Shown: in pieces, positions 51,278-60,856 of the stretch | How positions within the stretch are numbered: position 1 is the stretch's first letter | Layout: the number at the start of each line of letters is the position of its first letter | NCBI RefSeq assembly: GCF_000340965.1 | Contig: NZ_ANAY01000007.1 | Coordinates: 186,001 to 250,000 of the forward strand | Direction of reading: 5' to 3' | Source of the DNA: Nocardiopsis kunsanensis DSM 44524 | GTDB taxonomy: Bacteria; Actinomycetota; Actinomycetes; Streptosporangiales; Streptosporangiaceae | DNA: 64,000 bases | Position numbers and translations under genes: made by a program | The notes under the pieces: generated by a model | Seen by the model: the letters and a program-made list of their open reading frames with translations, nothing else | What the model was told of the DNA's origin: nothing | Databases searched by the model: none

Positions 51278-52434
51278 GGGTAGCCCTCGCCGGAGGCGGC
51301 ACGGCCGGGCACATCGAGCCCGCACTCTCCCTTGCGGACGCGCTGCGGCGCATCGACCCGGACACGGAGATCCTGTGCCTGGGCACCGAGCGGGGACTGG
51401 AGAACCGACTCGTACCCATGCGCGGCTACGAACTGGGCCTGATCCCCGCGGTGCCCCTGCCCCGCAGGATCACCCCCCGGCTGCTGACCGTGCCCGGGAA
51501 GCTCGCCGGTGCACTCAGCGCCGCCGGTGAGCAGCTCGACCGCATCCAGGCCGATGTACTGGTCGGTTTCGGCGGCTACGTGGCCACCCCCGGGTACCTG
51601 GCCGCCCGCCGCAGGCGCATCCCCACCGTCGTGCACGAGGCCAATCCGCTTCCCGGACTCGCCAACCGCCTCGGCGCTCGCCTGACCCCGCACGTCTACA
51701 CCGGCCACCCCCACACCCAGATCCGCAACGGGCGCTTCGTCGGGATCCCGCTGCGCGAGCAGATCTCCTCCCTGGACCGTCTGGCCATGGGCGACAAAGC
51801 GCGTGCCTACTTCGGTCTGCGCCCCGACCTGCCCACTCTGCTCATCTTCGGTGGCTCCCAGGGGGCCCAGCGGATCAACGAGACCGCCTTCTCCGCGGTG
51901 GCGGACTTCGCCCGCGCCGGTGTGCAGGTCCTGCACGTGGTCGGCCCCAAGAACGCCGAGGAACCCCAGGACCTCACCCAGGACGGGGTCCCCTACGTCG
52001 CCGTGCCCTACGTCGACCGCATGGACATGGCCTATGCCGCGGCCGACGTCGCCATGTGCCGTTCCGGTGCCATGACCTGTGCCGAACTCACGGCCGTCGG
52101 ACTGCCCGGAGCCTTCGTCCCCCTGGCCATCGGGAACGGCGAGCAGCGCCTCAACGCCGAACCCGTCGTCGGGGCCGGCGGCGGTGTCATGATCGACAAC
52201 GCCGACCTCTCCACCGACTGGATCACCGGCGAACTCATCCCCATGCTCACCGACACCGACCGGATCGTCTCGATGTCCGAGTCCGCTTCCCGCATGGGGC
52301 GCCGCGACGCCGACATGGAACTGGCCCGCGAGGTCATGGCCATCGCCCGCGGTGACAAGCCCACACCCGAGATGCACGTCTCCGAGGACGAGCTCGACGA
52401 GGAGTTCGAGGACGACGGGAAGGACACACGATGA
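51274..52434 (+). CDS. murG: UDP-GlcNAc--lipid I GlcNAc transferase
   Basis: Peripheral membrane glycosyltransferase making lipid II. 386 residues. The N-terminal lobe starts MRVALAGGGTAGHIEPALSL (the G-loop; most relatives have HxxP, here HIEP), followed by LVGFGGYVATPGYLAARRR and HEANPLPGLANRLGAR. The UDP-GlcNAc site has FGGSQGAQRIN, CRSGAMTCAELTAVGLP and NGEQRLNAEPV. A 25-residue Asp/Glu-rich tail ends the protein. ATGA overlaps on both sides with ftsW and murC. Confidence 0.95.
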   Translation: MRVALAGGGTAGHIEPALSLADALRRIDPDTEILCLGTERGLENRLVPMRGYELGLIPAVPLPRRITPRLLTVPGKLAGALSAAGEQLDRIQADVLVGFGGYVATPGYLAARRRRIPTVVHEANPLPGLANRLGARLTPHVYTGHPHTQIRNGRFVGIPLREQISSLDRLAMGDKARAYFGLRPDLPTLLIFGGSQGAQRINETAFSAVADFARAGVQVLHVVGPKNAEEPQDLTQDGVPYVAVPYVDRMDMAYAAADVAMCRSGAMTCAELTAVGLPGAFVPLAIGNGEQRLNAEPVVGAGGGVMIDNADLSTDWITGELIPMLTDTDRIVSMSESASRMGRRDADMELAREVMAIARGDKPTPEMHVSEDELDEEFEDDGKDTR

Positions 52435-53888
52435 GTCTGGTCCCCACGACCGACCCGGTTCCCGTCGACAAGTTGGGTCCCACCCACTTCATCGGCCTGG
52501 GCGGGGCCGGGATGTCCGGCATCGCCCGTGTTCTGCTGCAGTCGGGCGTCGAGGTCTCCGGCAGCGATGCACGTGACAGCGAGACCCTGCGTGAACTCGA
52601 GCAGATGGGGGCCCACGTCCACGTGGGCCACGCTGCCGAGAACCTGGGCCGCGCCGAGACCCTCGTGGTCTCCTCCGCCATCCGCGAGGACAACCCCGAG
52701 CTCGCGGAGGCCCGGCGCCGCGGCCTGCGCGTCCTGCCGCGCGCCGCCGCCCTCGGCGCCCTGCTGCTGGACCGCGAGGGTGTCGCGGTCTCGGGTACCC
52801 ACGGCAAGACCACCACGACCTCCATGGTCGCCGTGGTCCTGCAGCACCTGGGAGCCGACCCCGGTTACGTCATCGGCGGCAAGCTCGTCACCACCGGTCT
52901 GGGCGCCGACGCCGGTATCGGCGGTCCCTTCGTGGTGGAGGCCGACGAGAGCGACGGCTCCTTCCTCATGCTCACACCCAAGATCGCCGTGGTCACCAAC
53001 GTCGAGGCCGACCACCTCGACAACTACAGCGATCTCGAGGAGATCCACGACAACTTCGCCTCGTTCGTCGACCGGGTCGAGCACACGCTCGTCGTGGGGA
53101 TCGACGACCCCGGTGCACGGAAGGTCGCCGAGCTGGCACGCGAGCGCGGCAAGCGGGTCCTGACCTACGGCGAGGACGGATCGGCCGACTACCGCGTCGA
53201 CGGCATCCGTGCCCGCGGATTCACCACCGAGTTCACCCTGCACACCGCCGACAACGACCCCATCGTGGGGCAGCTCGCGGTGCCGGGTCTGCACAACGTC
53301 CTCAACGCCGCCGCGGCCGTGGTCGTGGCCGACGAGCTCGGCCACGACCTGGACGTGGCGGTCGAGGGCATCGCCGACTTCGCCGGCGCCGCCCGCCGTT
53401 TCGAGCTCAAGGGCGAGGGCGGCGGCGTCGGTGTCTACGACAGCTACGCCCACCACCCCACCGAGATCGAGGCCGACCTGCACGCCACCCGCGCGGCCCT
53501 GGACTCCTTGGGGGAAGAAGCCCCCGACCTGGGCGGGGGCCGGGTCGTGGCGGTCTTCCAACCCCACCTGTACAGCCGCACCCGGTTCTTCGCCGACGAG
53601 TTCGCCGCCGCACTCGACCTGGCCGACCAGGTCGTGGTCATGGAGGTCTACGCCGCCCGTGAGGACCCCGAACCCGGCGTGACCGGGGAACTCATCACCT
53701 CCCGTATCGACCGGGAAGGCGTGTGGTACGTGCCCGGACGCGAGCAGGTGGTCCGCAAGGCTGCCGAACTCGCCCGCCCCGGCGACATCGTGCTGACCAT
53801 GGGCGCCGGCGACGTCACCGAGCTGGGGCCGCACATCGTCGAGGCCCTGGCCGAAGCCGCCGAGTCGGGTGAGGACGCTCGGGGCTGA
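52431..53888 (+). CDS. murC: UDP-MurNAc--L-Ala ligase
   Basis: First amino-acid ligase of the peptide stem. 485 residues. HFIGLGGAGMSGIARVLLQS, P-loop VSGTHGKTTTTSMVAVVLQ, EADESDGSF, NVEADHLDNY and DSYAHHPTEIEADL are the family motifs. ATG at 52431, coupled to murG. The gap to ftsQ is about 126 nt. Confidence 0.96.
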   Translation: MSLVPTTDPVPVDKLGPTHFIGLGGAGMSGIARVLLQSGVEVSGSDARDSETLRELEQMGAHVHVGHAAENLGRAETLVVSSAIREDNPELAEARRRGLRVLPRAAALGALLLDREGVAVSGTHGKTTTTSMVAVVLQHLGADPGYVIGGKLVTTGLGADAGIGGPFVVEADESDGSFLMLTPKIAVVTNVEADHLDNYSDLEEIHDNFASFVDRVEHTLVVGIDDPGARKVAELARERGKRVLTYGEDGSADYRVDGIRARGFTTEFTLHTADNDPIVGQLAVPGLHNVLNAAAAVVVADELGHDLDVAVEGIADFAGAARRFELKGEGGGVGVYDSYAHHPTEIEADLHATRAALDSLGEEAPDLGGGRVVAVFQPHLYSRTRFFADEFAAALDLADQVVVMEVYAAREDPEPGVTGELITSRIDREGVWYVPGREQVVRKAAELARPGDIVLTMGAGDVTELGPHIVEALAEAAESGEDARG

Positions 53889-54014
53889 ACCTGCGCTGTG
53901 GGTGTGCCCCGGGCCGGCGGACGGCGGGGCACGCCCGGCCCCGTCAGCACCCCGCCCCGCCGGCCGCGTGGTGAGGTGGCCGGGCAGAGACTGTGTGGAC
54001 GACGGGAGCGTGGA

Positions 54015-54911
54015 GTGGGCACCGAGCCGAAGGAGAAGAAGGCCGGGAAGACCGGGAAGGGCGCCTCCGCCGAGAACGGGCCGGACAAGGCACGGTCCCG
54101 CAAGGCGAAGAAGTCCCCCGAGGGCAAGATGGCCGGGGCCGCCGGAGGCAGGAAGACCGGGAAGACCGGGGCCGCCGAGGGCCGTTCCGGTACGGGCCCG
54201 GGGGCCGACCGGCAGGGCACCGGTCCGGGCGGGTCCGATCCGTGGAAACTCGCCTTCGTCGCACTGCTCGTGGTCGGCCTGGTGTGCGTGGTCGCCTGGC
54301 TCCTGCTGGAATCGCGCCTGCTCGTGGTACGCGAGGTCGCCGTGGAGGGCCTGGAACGCGTCCCCGAACAAGAGGTGGTGCAGGCCGTCGACGTGGGCAC
54401 CGGTACCCCTCTGCTCCGTGTCGACCTGGAGGCGGCAGAGAACCGCGTCGCCGAACTCGACCTGGTCGAGGAGGTCGATGTCGCCCGCGGATGGCCCGCC
54501 ACCCTGCGGGTCGAGGTCGTCGAACGCCGTCCCGTCCTCGCCGTACCCGCGGGGGAGGGGTACCGCCTCATCGACGGTGACGGGGTCCGCATCGAGGACT
54601 CCGACACCCGGCCCGGCTCCCAACCGCTCGTGAACGTGACCGGGGAGGTCGAGGGCAACGCCGGTGTGCGCGCCGCCGCCGACATCGTCGAGTCCGCGCC
54701 CGATTCCCTCCTGGCCCAGATACAGCTCGTCGACGCCTCCGAGGCCGACGAGGTCGCCGTCCGGCTGGCCGACGGGTCCACGGTGGAGTGGGGCGAGGCC
54801 TCCGACACCCAGGACAAGAGCGACGTCCTGCGGACCCTCATGAGCGAACACCCTCCGCAGGAAGGCCGGGTCTACGACGTGTCCGACCCCGGCCTCGCCG
54901 TCGTCCGATGA
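54015..54911 (+). CDS. ftsQ: Cell-division protein FtsQ
   Basis: Bitopic divisome protein. 298 residues: a long Lys/Gly-rich basic cytoplasmic tail (about 75 residues, with repeated KTGK motifs), the membrane helix LAFVALLVVGLVCVVAWLLL, a POTRA domain (LLVVREVAVEGLERVPEQEV onwards) and a beta domain ending in SDPGLAVVR. GTG at 54015 with GGGAG 6 nt upstream; the earlier in-frame ATG at 53898 would add an implausible Arg/Pro-rich leader. Followed by a long intergenic region before ftsZ. Confidence 0.9.
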   Translation: MGTEPKEKKAGKTGKGASAENGPDKARSRKAKKSPEGKMAGAAGGRKTGKTGAAEGRSGTGPGADRQGTGPGGSDPWKLAFVALLVVGLVCVVAWLLLESRLLVVREVAVEGLERVPEQEVVQAVDVGTGTPLLRVDLEAAENRVAELDLVEEVDVARGWPATLRVEVVERRPVLAVPAGEGYRLIDGDGVRIEDSDTRPGSQPLVNVTGEVEGNAGVRAAADIVESAPDSLLAQIQLVDASEADEVAVRLADGSTVEWGEASDTQDKSDVLRTLMSEHPPQEGRVYDVSDPGLAVVR

Positions 54912-55409
54912 AGCCCACGCCACTACCTGCCCAAGTAAACGGATGCTCGGGGAAAAGAGGGGCATCGGGGTGGCGCTCACCGGTCTTCGGCACGGACGCG
55001 GCCCGCAGCTCCCGCGGCGTAGGACATTCGGGACGCGACGCGCCGGGTGCGCGCTTGGCTTCCGCGTGTTATGCCCCGTTAGGCTGATGCCGTGATCGGT
55101 TGCCCGTGGTCGGTGCCCCGCTTACTGTCGGGAGGCACAACCTCGGTCAACCGAGCAGCAAGACACGCTTGTCGGGGTGCTTGGGAAACGTTCTGTTCCA
55201 TCCCAGGGTGGAGTACACCACCAACGGTGGCGCCGGAACGGATCCGAGAACCCCGGGGCACCCGGACTCCGCGAGCACACGCCCGCGAGCACGGGAACCC
55301 GAAACGCAGACTGTAGAACCGGATGCCGGACCGGCAGGACCACCCGGCGGCACACCGCCGTCGGGCACGGTGCCGGAAAGGCACATTGCGAGCGGAAAGG
55401 CCCCTCGTC
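54912..55409 (+). promoter_or_regulatory. ftsQ-ftsZ intergenic region with likely ftsZ promoter(s)
   Basis: 498 nt without a supported gene. A candidate promoter is -35 TTGGCT (55055-55060), 19-bp spacer, -10 TAGGCT (55080-55085), giving a leader of roughly 320 nt. CTCGGT-CA-ACCGAG (55142-55155) is a 14-bp palindrome downstream. In Streptomyces ftsZ is driven by several developmentally controlled promoters in the same interval, so more starts are likely here. Confidence 0.5.
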
Positions 55410-57020
55410 GTGGCAGCACCGCAGAATTACCTCGCGGTCATCAAAGTCGTCGGCATCGGCGGCGGCGGTGTCAACGCCGTCAACCGAATGATCGAAGAGG
55501 GGCTCAAGGGCGTCGAGTTCATCGCGATCAATACCGATGCCCAGGCGCTGTTGATGAGCGATGCCGACGTCAAGCTCGACGTCGGCCGTGAACTCACCCG
55601 CGGCCTGGGTGCCGGGGCCAACCCCGAAGTGGGGTGCAAGGCGGCCGAGGACCACCGCGAGGAGATCGAAGAAGTCCTCAAGGGCGCCGACATGGTCTTC
55701 GTGACCGCGGGGGAAGGCGGCGGCACCGGGACCGGGGGAGCCCCGGTCGTGGCCAACATCGCCCGTTCCCTCGGGGCCCTGACCATCGGTGTGGTCACCC
55801 GGCCCTTCGGTTTTGAGGGCAAGCGCCGGGCCACCCAGGCGGAGTCCGGCATCGCGATGCTCCGAGAGGAGGTCGACACGCTGATCGTGATTCCCAACGA
55901 CCGGCTCCTGTCGATCTCCGACCGCCAGGTCAGTGTGTTGGACGCCTTCAAGGCGGCCGACCAGGTCCTGCTCTCGGGTGTGCAGGGCATCACCGACCTG
56001 ATCACGACGCCGGGCCTGATCAACCTCGACTTCGCCGATGTCAAATCGGTGATGTCCGGAGCGGGTTCCGCACTCATGGGTATCGGATCCGCGAGAGGGG
56101 ACGATCGTGCGGTCGCGGCCGCAGAGATGGCGATCTCCTCACCCCTGCTCGAAGCCAGTATCGACGGGGCACACGGGGTCCTGCTCTCCATCCAGGGCGG
56201 CTCCGATCTGGGCCTCTTCGAGATCAACGAGGCCGCACAACTGGTTGCCAACTCCGCAGCGCCCGAGGCCAACATCATCTTCGGTGCGGTCATCGACGAC
56301 GCACTCGGGGACGAGGTCCGAGTGACGGTGATAGCTGCTGGATTCGACGAACCCGAGGTCTCCGGACCGGTCGTGCGGGAGCACAAGCCGGTGGACCCTC
56401 CTGAGGCCGACGCCCCCAAGGTGGGCATCCCGTCCGGTCGGAGGGAGCCGTCCTCCGGGGCGAGCCGGCCCGCCGCGGGCGTGAGCGGGACGTCGGCCGA
56501 CACCACGCCCTGGATCACCGGCACGGCCCGCACCGAACGGAGCCGACCCGTTCCTGCGCCCGAGTCGGCCCGGGAGCGGCCCACCCAGTCCACCCGGCCC
56601 ACCCAGTCCACCCGGCCTACGCAGCCTGCCCGGAACGCATGGCAGACCGAGCCCGTGCAATCCGAGCAGAGCAGCCCGGCTCCACAGGCCCCGGCCGAGC
56701 CCGAGACGCCGCCCGCGTCCTGGGAGCACAGGTCGGAGCCCGAACCGCAGGCCGAGCCCGTGGTGGAGGCCCCGGTGCAGGAGACCCCCGAGGCCCCGGC
56801 ACCGGAGACACCCGAGCCCCCGGTCACACACGGCGGTCCCGCTCCGCGAGGCGAGGCCGCGCACGGGACCGGGGAACAGCCCGAGCGGGACGAGGAGCAG
56901 GCCGGGCCCGTCCAGGCGGTCCCCGACAGCTCCTCCGAGCGCCGGGAGACCTCGGAGCCCCGGCGCAGGGTCATCTTCGACGACCCCGACGACCTGGACG
57001 TGCCGGAGTTCCTGAAGTAG
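55410..57020 (+). CDS. ftsZ: Cell-division tubulin homologue FtsZ (long-linker form)
   Basis: GTPase that forms the division ring. 536 residues. The core (to about 310) has [20 protein letters not shown], the tubulin signature [27 protein letters not shown] and the T7 loop [13 protein letters not shown]. The C-terminal peptide [10 protein letters not shown] is intact, so SepF/FtsW-binding is expected. Between them is a linker of about 210 residues rich in Pro, Glu and Thr with a short RPTQST repeat, well longer than in Streptomyces (whole protein about 400). GTG at 55410 matches the family start [12 protein letters not shown]. Confidence 0.96.
   Translation: MAAPQNYLAVIKVVGIGGGGVNAVNRMIEEGLKGVEFIAINTDAQALLMSDADVKLDVGRELTRGLGAGANPEVGCKAAEDHREEIEEVLKGADMVFVTAGEGGGTGTGGAPVVANIARSLGALTIGVVTRPFGFEGKRRATQAESGIAMLREEVDTLIVIPNDRLLSISDRQVSVLDAFKAADQVLLSGVQGITDLITTPGLINLDFADVKSVMSGAGSALMGIGSARGDDRAVAAAEMAISSPLLEASIDGAHGVLLSIQGGSDLGLFEINEAAQLVANSAAPEANIIFGAVIDDALGDEVRVTVIAAGFDEPEVSGPVVREHKPVDPPEADAPKVGIPSGRREPSSGASRPAAGVSGTSADTTPWITGTARTERSRPVPAPESARERPTQSTRPTQSTRPTQPARNAWQTEPVQSEQSSPAPQAPAEPETPPASWEHRSEPEPQAEPVVEAPVQETPEAPAPETPEPPVTHGGPAPRGEAAHGTGEQPERDEEQAGPVQAVPDSSSERRETSEPRRRVIFDDPDDLDVPEFLK
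56577..56624 (+). repeat. 18-bp repeats in the ftsZ linker
   Basis: CGGCCCACCCAGTCCACC, encoding RPTQST, occurs at 56577 and 56595 and is followed by a partial third copy at 56613. Confidence 0.85.
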
Positions 57021-57134
57021 CTCTCCCACGCCCGGATACCATCTGTGTGTCAACCGGCCCCGCCGAGCACGGCGGGGCCGTCGCCGCCCCGGGGCACCCC
57101 AGACCCCGGCCAGAGAAGGGCCACAGACACACCG

Positions 57135-57854
57135 ATGGGAAACGTCGTCGACCTCGGCCACGGGGTCCGGGCCGCCGTCACCGAACGTGCCGGCGGCGTG
57201 AGCACCGCACCCTACGACTCGCTCAACATGGGCCTGGGATCGGGGGACCGGCGCGAGGCCGTCCTGGCCAACCGACGCACCGCGGCCGCCGAGTACGGCT
57301 TCGACGCCGACCGTGTCGTGTGGATGAACCAGGTGCACAGCACCGATGTCCTGGTCGCCGACGCCCCGGGCGGGGTCGGCACCTGCGACGCGGTGGTCAC
57401 CACGCGTCCCGACCTCGTCCTGGCCTCGCTGGCCGCCGACTGCCTGCCGGTGCTGGCCGCCGACGGGCGCGCGGGGGTGCTGGGCGCGGCCCACTCCGGG
57501 CGCCAGGGGACCGCCGGAGGGGTCGCCGTGCGGTTGGTCGAGGAGATGGTGCGTCAGGGCGCCGAACCCGACCGCATCAGTGTCTTCCTGGGCCCCACGA
57601 TCTGCGGTTCGTGTTACGAGGTCCCGCCGGAGATGCAGGACGAGACCGCACGGCTGGTACCGGAGGCCGCCTCCACCACCCGGCAGGGCACCTGCGGTGT
57701 GGACATGCTCGCCGCCGTGACCGCGCAGCTGCGCGGGGCCGGTATCGGCCACCTCATGACCGACGGCCGCTGCACCCTGGAGAGCCCCGAACTGTTCTCC
57801 CACCGCCGTGGGGCCCCCACCGGCCGCTTCGCCTCGTTCGTCTGGCGCGGCTGA
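57135..57854 (+). CDS. pgeF: Multicopper-polyphenol-oxidase-like / YfiH (PgeF) purine nucleosidase-type protein
   Basis: YfiH family; in E. coli PgeF edits peptidoglycan precursors carrying L-Ser at position 1, and related proteins act on purine nucleosides. 239 residues. AVTERAGGVSTAPYDSLNMG, VVWMNQVHSTDVLV, LASLAADCLPVLAADG, GAAHSGRQGTAGGV (usually AHAGWRGT) and GPTICGSCYEVP contain the His and Cys zinc ligands. ATG at 57135; a -10 TACCAT at 57037-57042 is upstream. Lies directly after ftsZ as in other actinobacteria. Confidence 0.88.
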   Translation: MGNVVDLGHGVRAAVTERAGGVSTAPYDSLNMGLGSGDRREAVLANRRTAAAEYGFDADRVVWMNQVHSTDVLVADAPGGVGTCDAVVTTRPDLVLASLAADCLPVLAADGRAGVLGAAHSGRQGTAGGVAVRLVEEMVRQGAEPDRISVFLGPTICGSCYEVPPEMQDETARLVPEAASTTRQGTCGVDMLAAVTAQLRGAGIGHLMTDGRCTLESPELFSHRRGAPTGRFASFVWRG

Positions 57855-57961
57855 GCCGTACCGTCCCGATCCCGCCCCGGCCCTCACGGCCCGGGGCGCG
57901 CTGTCCTGCTGTGTCGGGCCACACAGTGTCCCGCCCCGACCCGAGAAGAGGAATCGCCACC

Positions 57962-58690
57962 GTGTCACACACCGACCCCGAGCGCGTCGAGCAGGTCCGC
58001 GCCAACCTGCGGGCCGCCCGGTCCAGGATCGAGGCCGCCTGCACCGACTCCGGGCGCGACCCGGAGGAGGTCTCCCTGATCGCGGTGACCAAGACCTGTC
58101 CCGCCGACGATGTGCGTATTCTCGCCTCGTTGGGTGTGACCGACGTGGGGGAGAACCGCGACCAGGAGGCCGCACCCAAGGCCGAGCAGACCGCCGACCT
58201 CGATCTGAACTGGCACTTCGTGGGGCAGCTCCAGAGCAACAAGGCCCGTTCGGTGGCCCGTTACGCCGATTACGTGCACTCGGTGGACCGTGCCAAGATC
58301 GCCCGCACGCTGGGAGAGCGCGCTGCGGCGGCCGAACGCGACATCACATGCCTGGTCCAGGTCAACCTCGACGAGGACTCCCGTGCCGGTGTGATCGGCA
58401 GCAGAGGAGGCGTGGACCCCTCCGACACGCTCGAGCTCGCCGACCGTGTCGAGGAACAGGAACGGCTCTCGATCGGCGGTGTCATGGCGGTCGCGCCCAT
58501 CGGAGGGGACCCTTCGCAGGCCTTCGCACGTCTATACGAGGTGGCTTGCCGGTTGCGTGATCGTTACCCTCGGGCCACGGTGATCTCCGCGGGCATGAGT
58601 GGTGACCTCGAGGCCGCGATCGAGCGGGGCGCAACACACCTGCGGATCGGCACGGCGTTGCTCGGAGAACGGGAACCCATCGTGGGGTAA
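57962..58690 (+). CDS. yggS: PLP homeostasis protein (YggS/PLPBP family)
   Basis: PLP-binding protein of the alanine-racemase-like TIM-barrel fold without known catalytic activity, involved in PLP and amino acid balance. 242 residues. SLIAVTKTCPADDVRIL carries the PLP Lys, and DVGENRDQEAAPKAE, LNWHFVGQLQSNKAR, VNLDEDSRAGV, GVMAVAP and SAGMSGDLEAAIERGATHLRIG are characteristic. GTG at 57962. A GTGGGG/CCCCAC hairpin overlaps its stop codon (58682-58699). Confidence 0.92.
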   Translation: MSHTDPERVEQVRANLRAARSRIEAACTDSGRDPEEVSLIAVTKTCPADDVRILASLGVTDVGENRDQEAAPKAEQTADLDLNWHFVGQLQSNKARSVARYADYVHSVDRAKIARTLGERAAAAERDITCLVQVNLDEDSRAGVIGSRGGVDPSDTLELADRVEEQERLSIGGVMAVAPIGGDPSQAFARLYEVACRLRDRYPRATVISAGMSGDLEAAIERGATHLRIGTALLGEREPIVG

Positions 58691-58825
58691 TGTCCCCACA
58701 TGGACCTTGGGGCCCGTCTGTGGAGTTCGCCCGGATGAGCGAATGACCCACCCACCAGGGGTTGGCGGGTGAATACAGAGGAAGTCGGCTGCGGTGAAGA
58801 CCGCGGGGACGACGGAGGACATGAG

Positions 58826-59353
58826 ATGGCCGGCGCGATGCGCAAGATGGCGGTCTACCTCGGCCTCGTGGAGGACGACCGTTACGATCACCGCTATGCG
58901 GACGAATATGATGAGTTCGACGATTTCGACGAGGTCGTGGACGAGCAGCGTGACCGTGACGCAGTCGCTCCGCGAGAAGAGGGAACACGAGGCGAGGACG
59001 TGACCGACACCGGCGACTACCCGGGGACGGGTGACCGACGGGCTGGAACGACCGCAACCGCTTCGATGGCCGACCTCGCTCGAATCACCACGCTCCATCC
59101 GCGCACCTACAACGAGGCGCGTACGATCGGAGAACACTTCCGGGAAGGCACTCCGGTGATCATGAACCTCACCGAGATGGTCGACAGCGACGCCAAGCGC
59201 CTCGTCGACTTCGCGGCTGGTCTGATCTTCGGTCTGCATGGCAGTATCGAGCGCGTGACCAACAAGGTGTTCCTGCTGTCCCCGGCCAACGTCGAAGTGA
59301 CCGCGGAAGACAAGGCGCGGATCGCTGAGCGAGGGTTCTTCAATCAGAGCTAG
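58826..59353 (+). CDS. sepF: Z-ring membrane anchor SepF
   Basis: Tethers FtsZ to the membrane in Gram-positive bacteria. 175 residues. The N-terminus [18 protein letters not shown] is the amphipathic membrane-binding helix, followed by an acidic Asp/Glu/Tyr-rich linker and the DUF552 beta domain ([53 protein letters not shown]). ATG at 58826 with GGAGG 7 nt upstream; an earlier start would bury the amphipathic helix. Expected to bind the FtsZ C-terminal peptide. Confidence 0.95.
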   Translation: MAGAMRKMAVYLGLVEDDRYDHRYADEYDEFDDFDEVVDEQRDRDAVAPREEGTRGEDVTDTGDYPGTGDRRAGTTATASMADLARITTLHPRTYNEARTIGEHFREGTPVIMNLTEMVDSDAKRLVDFAAGLIFGLHGSIERVTNKVFLLSPANVEVTAEDKARIAERGFFNQS

Positions 59354-59392
59354 ACCATCACATTTGTCCAGAGATTGGGTCGGGGAACGACC

Positions 59393-59686
59393 GTGAGTAT
59401 CGTCCTGTCCGTGCTGCTCGTCGCGCTCCAGCTGTTCGTGTTCGTGCTGATCGCGAGGGTGGTCCTGGAGATGGTGCAGTCCTTCTCCAGTACATGGCGC
59501 CCCAGCGGGTTCGTGCTCGTGCTCGCCGAGATCGTGTACACGATCACCGACCCGCCCCTGAAGTTCCTGCGGAAGTTCATCAAACCGGTGCGTTTGGGGA
59601 GCATCGCACTCGACCTGAGTGTCCTGGTCCTCTTCCTCATCGTGTGGATTCTCATGAGCTTCATCGGGGCACTGCAAGTCGCTTAG
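59393..59686 (+). CDS. YggT family membrane protein
   Basis: 97 residues with two membrane segments: ALQLFVFVLIARVVLEMVQS and LDLSVLVLFLIVWILMSFIG. They flank the YggT signature EIVYTITDPPLKFLRKFIKP. GTG at 59393 is chosen; a TTG at 59375 in frame is possible. Position between sepF and divIVA is the conserved place for this small protein, of unclear role in division. Confidence 0.9.
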   Translation: MSIVLSVLLVALQLFVFVLIARVVLEMVQSFSSTWRPSGFVLVLAEIVYTITDPPLKFLRKFIKPVRLGSIALDLSVLVLFLIVWILMSFIGALQVA

Positions 59687-59752
59687 GGACCTGCACCCGG
59701 GGCGGAAAAAGCAACCTCGGGTTCCGTTATGTGGTCTTGGTCATGATCTGGA

Positions 59753-59780
59753 TTGCCGTGAGGTCACGATCAGGTAGCGT
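59753..59780 (+). promoter_or_regulatory. Promoter of divIVA
   Basis: -35 TTGCCG (59753-59758), 16-bp spacer, -10 TAGCGT (59775-59780), about 38 nt before the divIVA ATG. Confidence 0.6.
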
Positions 59781-59818
59781 CCCTACGGACAGACTCCAAG
59801 CGCGCCAAGGAGACGAAC

Positions 59819-60769
59819 ATGTCGCTGACACCCGCCGATGTGCGGAACAAGCAGTTCAGCACGACCCGGCTTCGACCGGGGTACGACGAGGAGGAGGTCG
59901 ACGCCTTCCTCGACGAGGTCGAGTCCGAGCTCGACCGCCTCATCCAGGAGAACGAGGAACTGCGCGGCAAGCTGGCCGAGTGCCTGCGGGGCAAGGTGCC
60001 CAACGCCGGCATGCAGGACTTCCAGCAGCCCCAGGAACAGCAGCAGGCCCCTGAACAGCCCCAGCAGCAGTCCGAGCCGGCGCAGCCCCAGACCCAGCCC
60101 CAGCCCCAGCCCCAGGCACAGGCCCCCGAGCAGCCCCAGCAGCAGGCTTCCCAGGCCCCCGTTGCCCCCGTTCCCCAGATGCCCGCAGGAATGACCGGTG
60201 CCAACCTCGCCATGGGTGGCGAGGAGAACATGGACACCGCCTCCCGCATCCTCGCCCTGGCTCAGCAGACCGCGGACCAGGCGATCTCCGACGCGCGCCG
60301 CGAGGCCGACGAGACGCTCGGCCGTGCCCGCAACGAGTCCGAGGACATCCTCGGTAAGGCTCGCCGCCAGGCCGACCAGATCATCGGTGAGGCCCGCGCC
60401 CGTTCCGAGAACCTGGACCGCGACGCCCAGGAGCGCCACCGCCAGGTCATGGGCAGCCTCGTGCAGCAGCGCGAGGAACTGGAGCACAAGGTCAACGTCC
60501 TCAAGGACTTCGAGCGCGAATACCGCAGCCGTCTCAAGGACTACTTCGAGCGGCAGCTCAACGAGCTCAAGAACGAGGAGGAGAAGGCCAAGTCGGCCGA
60601 CATCAACCCGAACACCACGGGTGGCTTCCAGACCATGGGGCCGCAATCCGGCGGCAATCAGGGCATGCAGCAGCAGCCCAACCCCGGAGCCAACCCCTTC
60701 GGTCAGCCCGAGCCTGCCCAGCACGGCGGCGGCTACCACCCCGGTGAAGCCCCGCACGAGCGGCGCTGA
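59819..60769 (+). CDS. divIVA: Polar growth/septum coiled-coil protein DivIVA (Wag31)
   Basis: Curvature-sensing coiled-coil protein that organises polar growth in actinobacteria. 316 residues. The N-terminal membrane-binding domain MSLTPADVRNKQFSTTRLRP and GYDEEEVDAFLDEVESELDR is canonical. After a Gln/Pro-rich insert (about 66-120) comes the long coiled coil (ASRILALAQQTADQAISDAR... to FERQLNELKNEEEKAK) and a Gly/Gln-rich tail. GAG upstream of the ATG is a modest SD. The middle insert is typical of Streptomyces-type DivIVA. Confidence 0.95.
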   Translation: MSLTPADVRNKQFSTTRLRPGYDEEEVDAFLDEVESELDRLIQENEELRGKLAECLRGKVPNAGMQDFQQPQEQQQAPEQPQQQSEPAQPQTQPQPQPQAQAPEQPQQQASQAPVAPVPQMPAGMTGANLAMGGEENMDTASRILALAQQTADQAISDARREADETLGRARNESEDILGKARRQADQIIGEARARSENLDRDAQERHRQVMGSLVQQREELEHKVNVLKDFEREYRSRLKDYFERQLNELKNEEEKAKSADINPNTTGGFQTMGPQSGGNQGMQQQPNPGANPFGQPEPAQHGGGYHPGEAPHERR

Positions 60770-60777
60770 CACCGAAG

Positions 60778-60796
60778 GGCCGCGACGACAGCGGCC
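60778..60796 (+). terminator. Hairpin after divIVA
   Basis: GGCCGC / GCGGCC arms with a 7-nt loop, 9 nt after the divIVA stop. Short; no T-tract. Confidence 0.45.
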
Positions 60797-60856
60797 TGTT
60801 CGGCTCCGAAAAAGTGAAGACTCCGGTACGACACGTGTAAAGGTCTTGGTCGACCC

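Noticed and set aside
55092..55316. A 74-codon ORF with a GTG start in the ftsQ-ftsZ gap
   Set aside because: The start follows a -10 by only 6 nt, which would fit leaderless use, but the product has no recognisable pattern and the region is better explained as an ftsZ leader.
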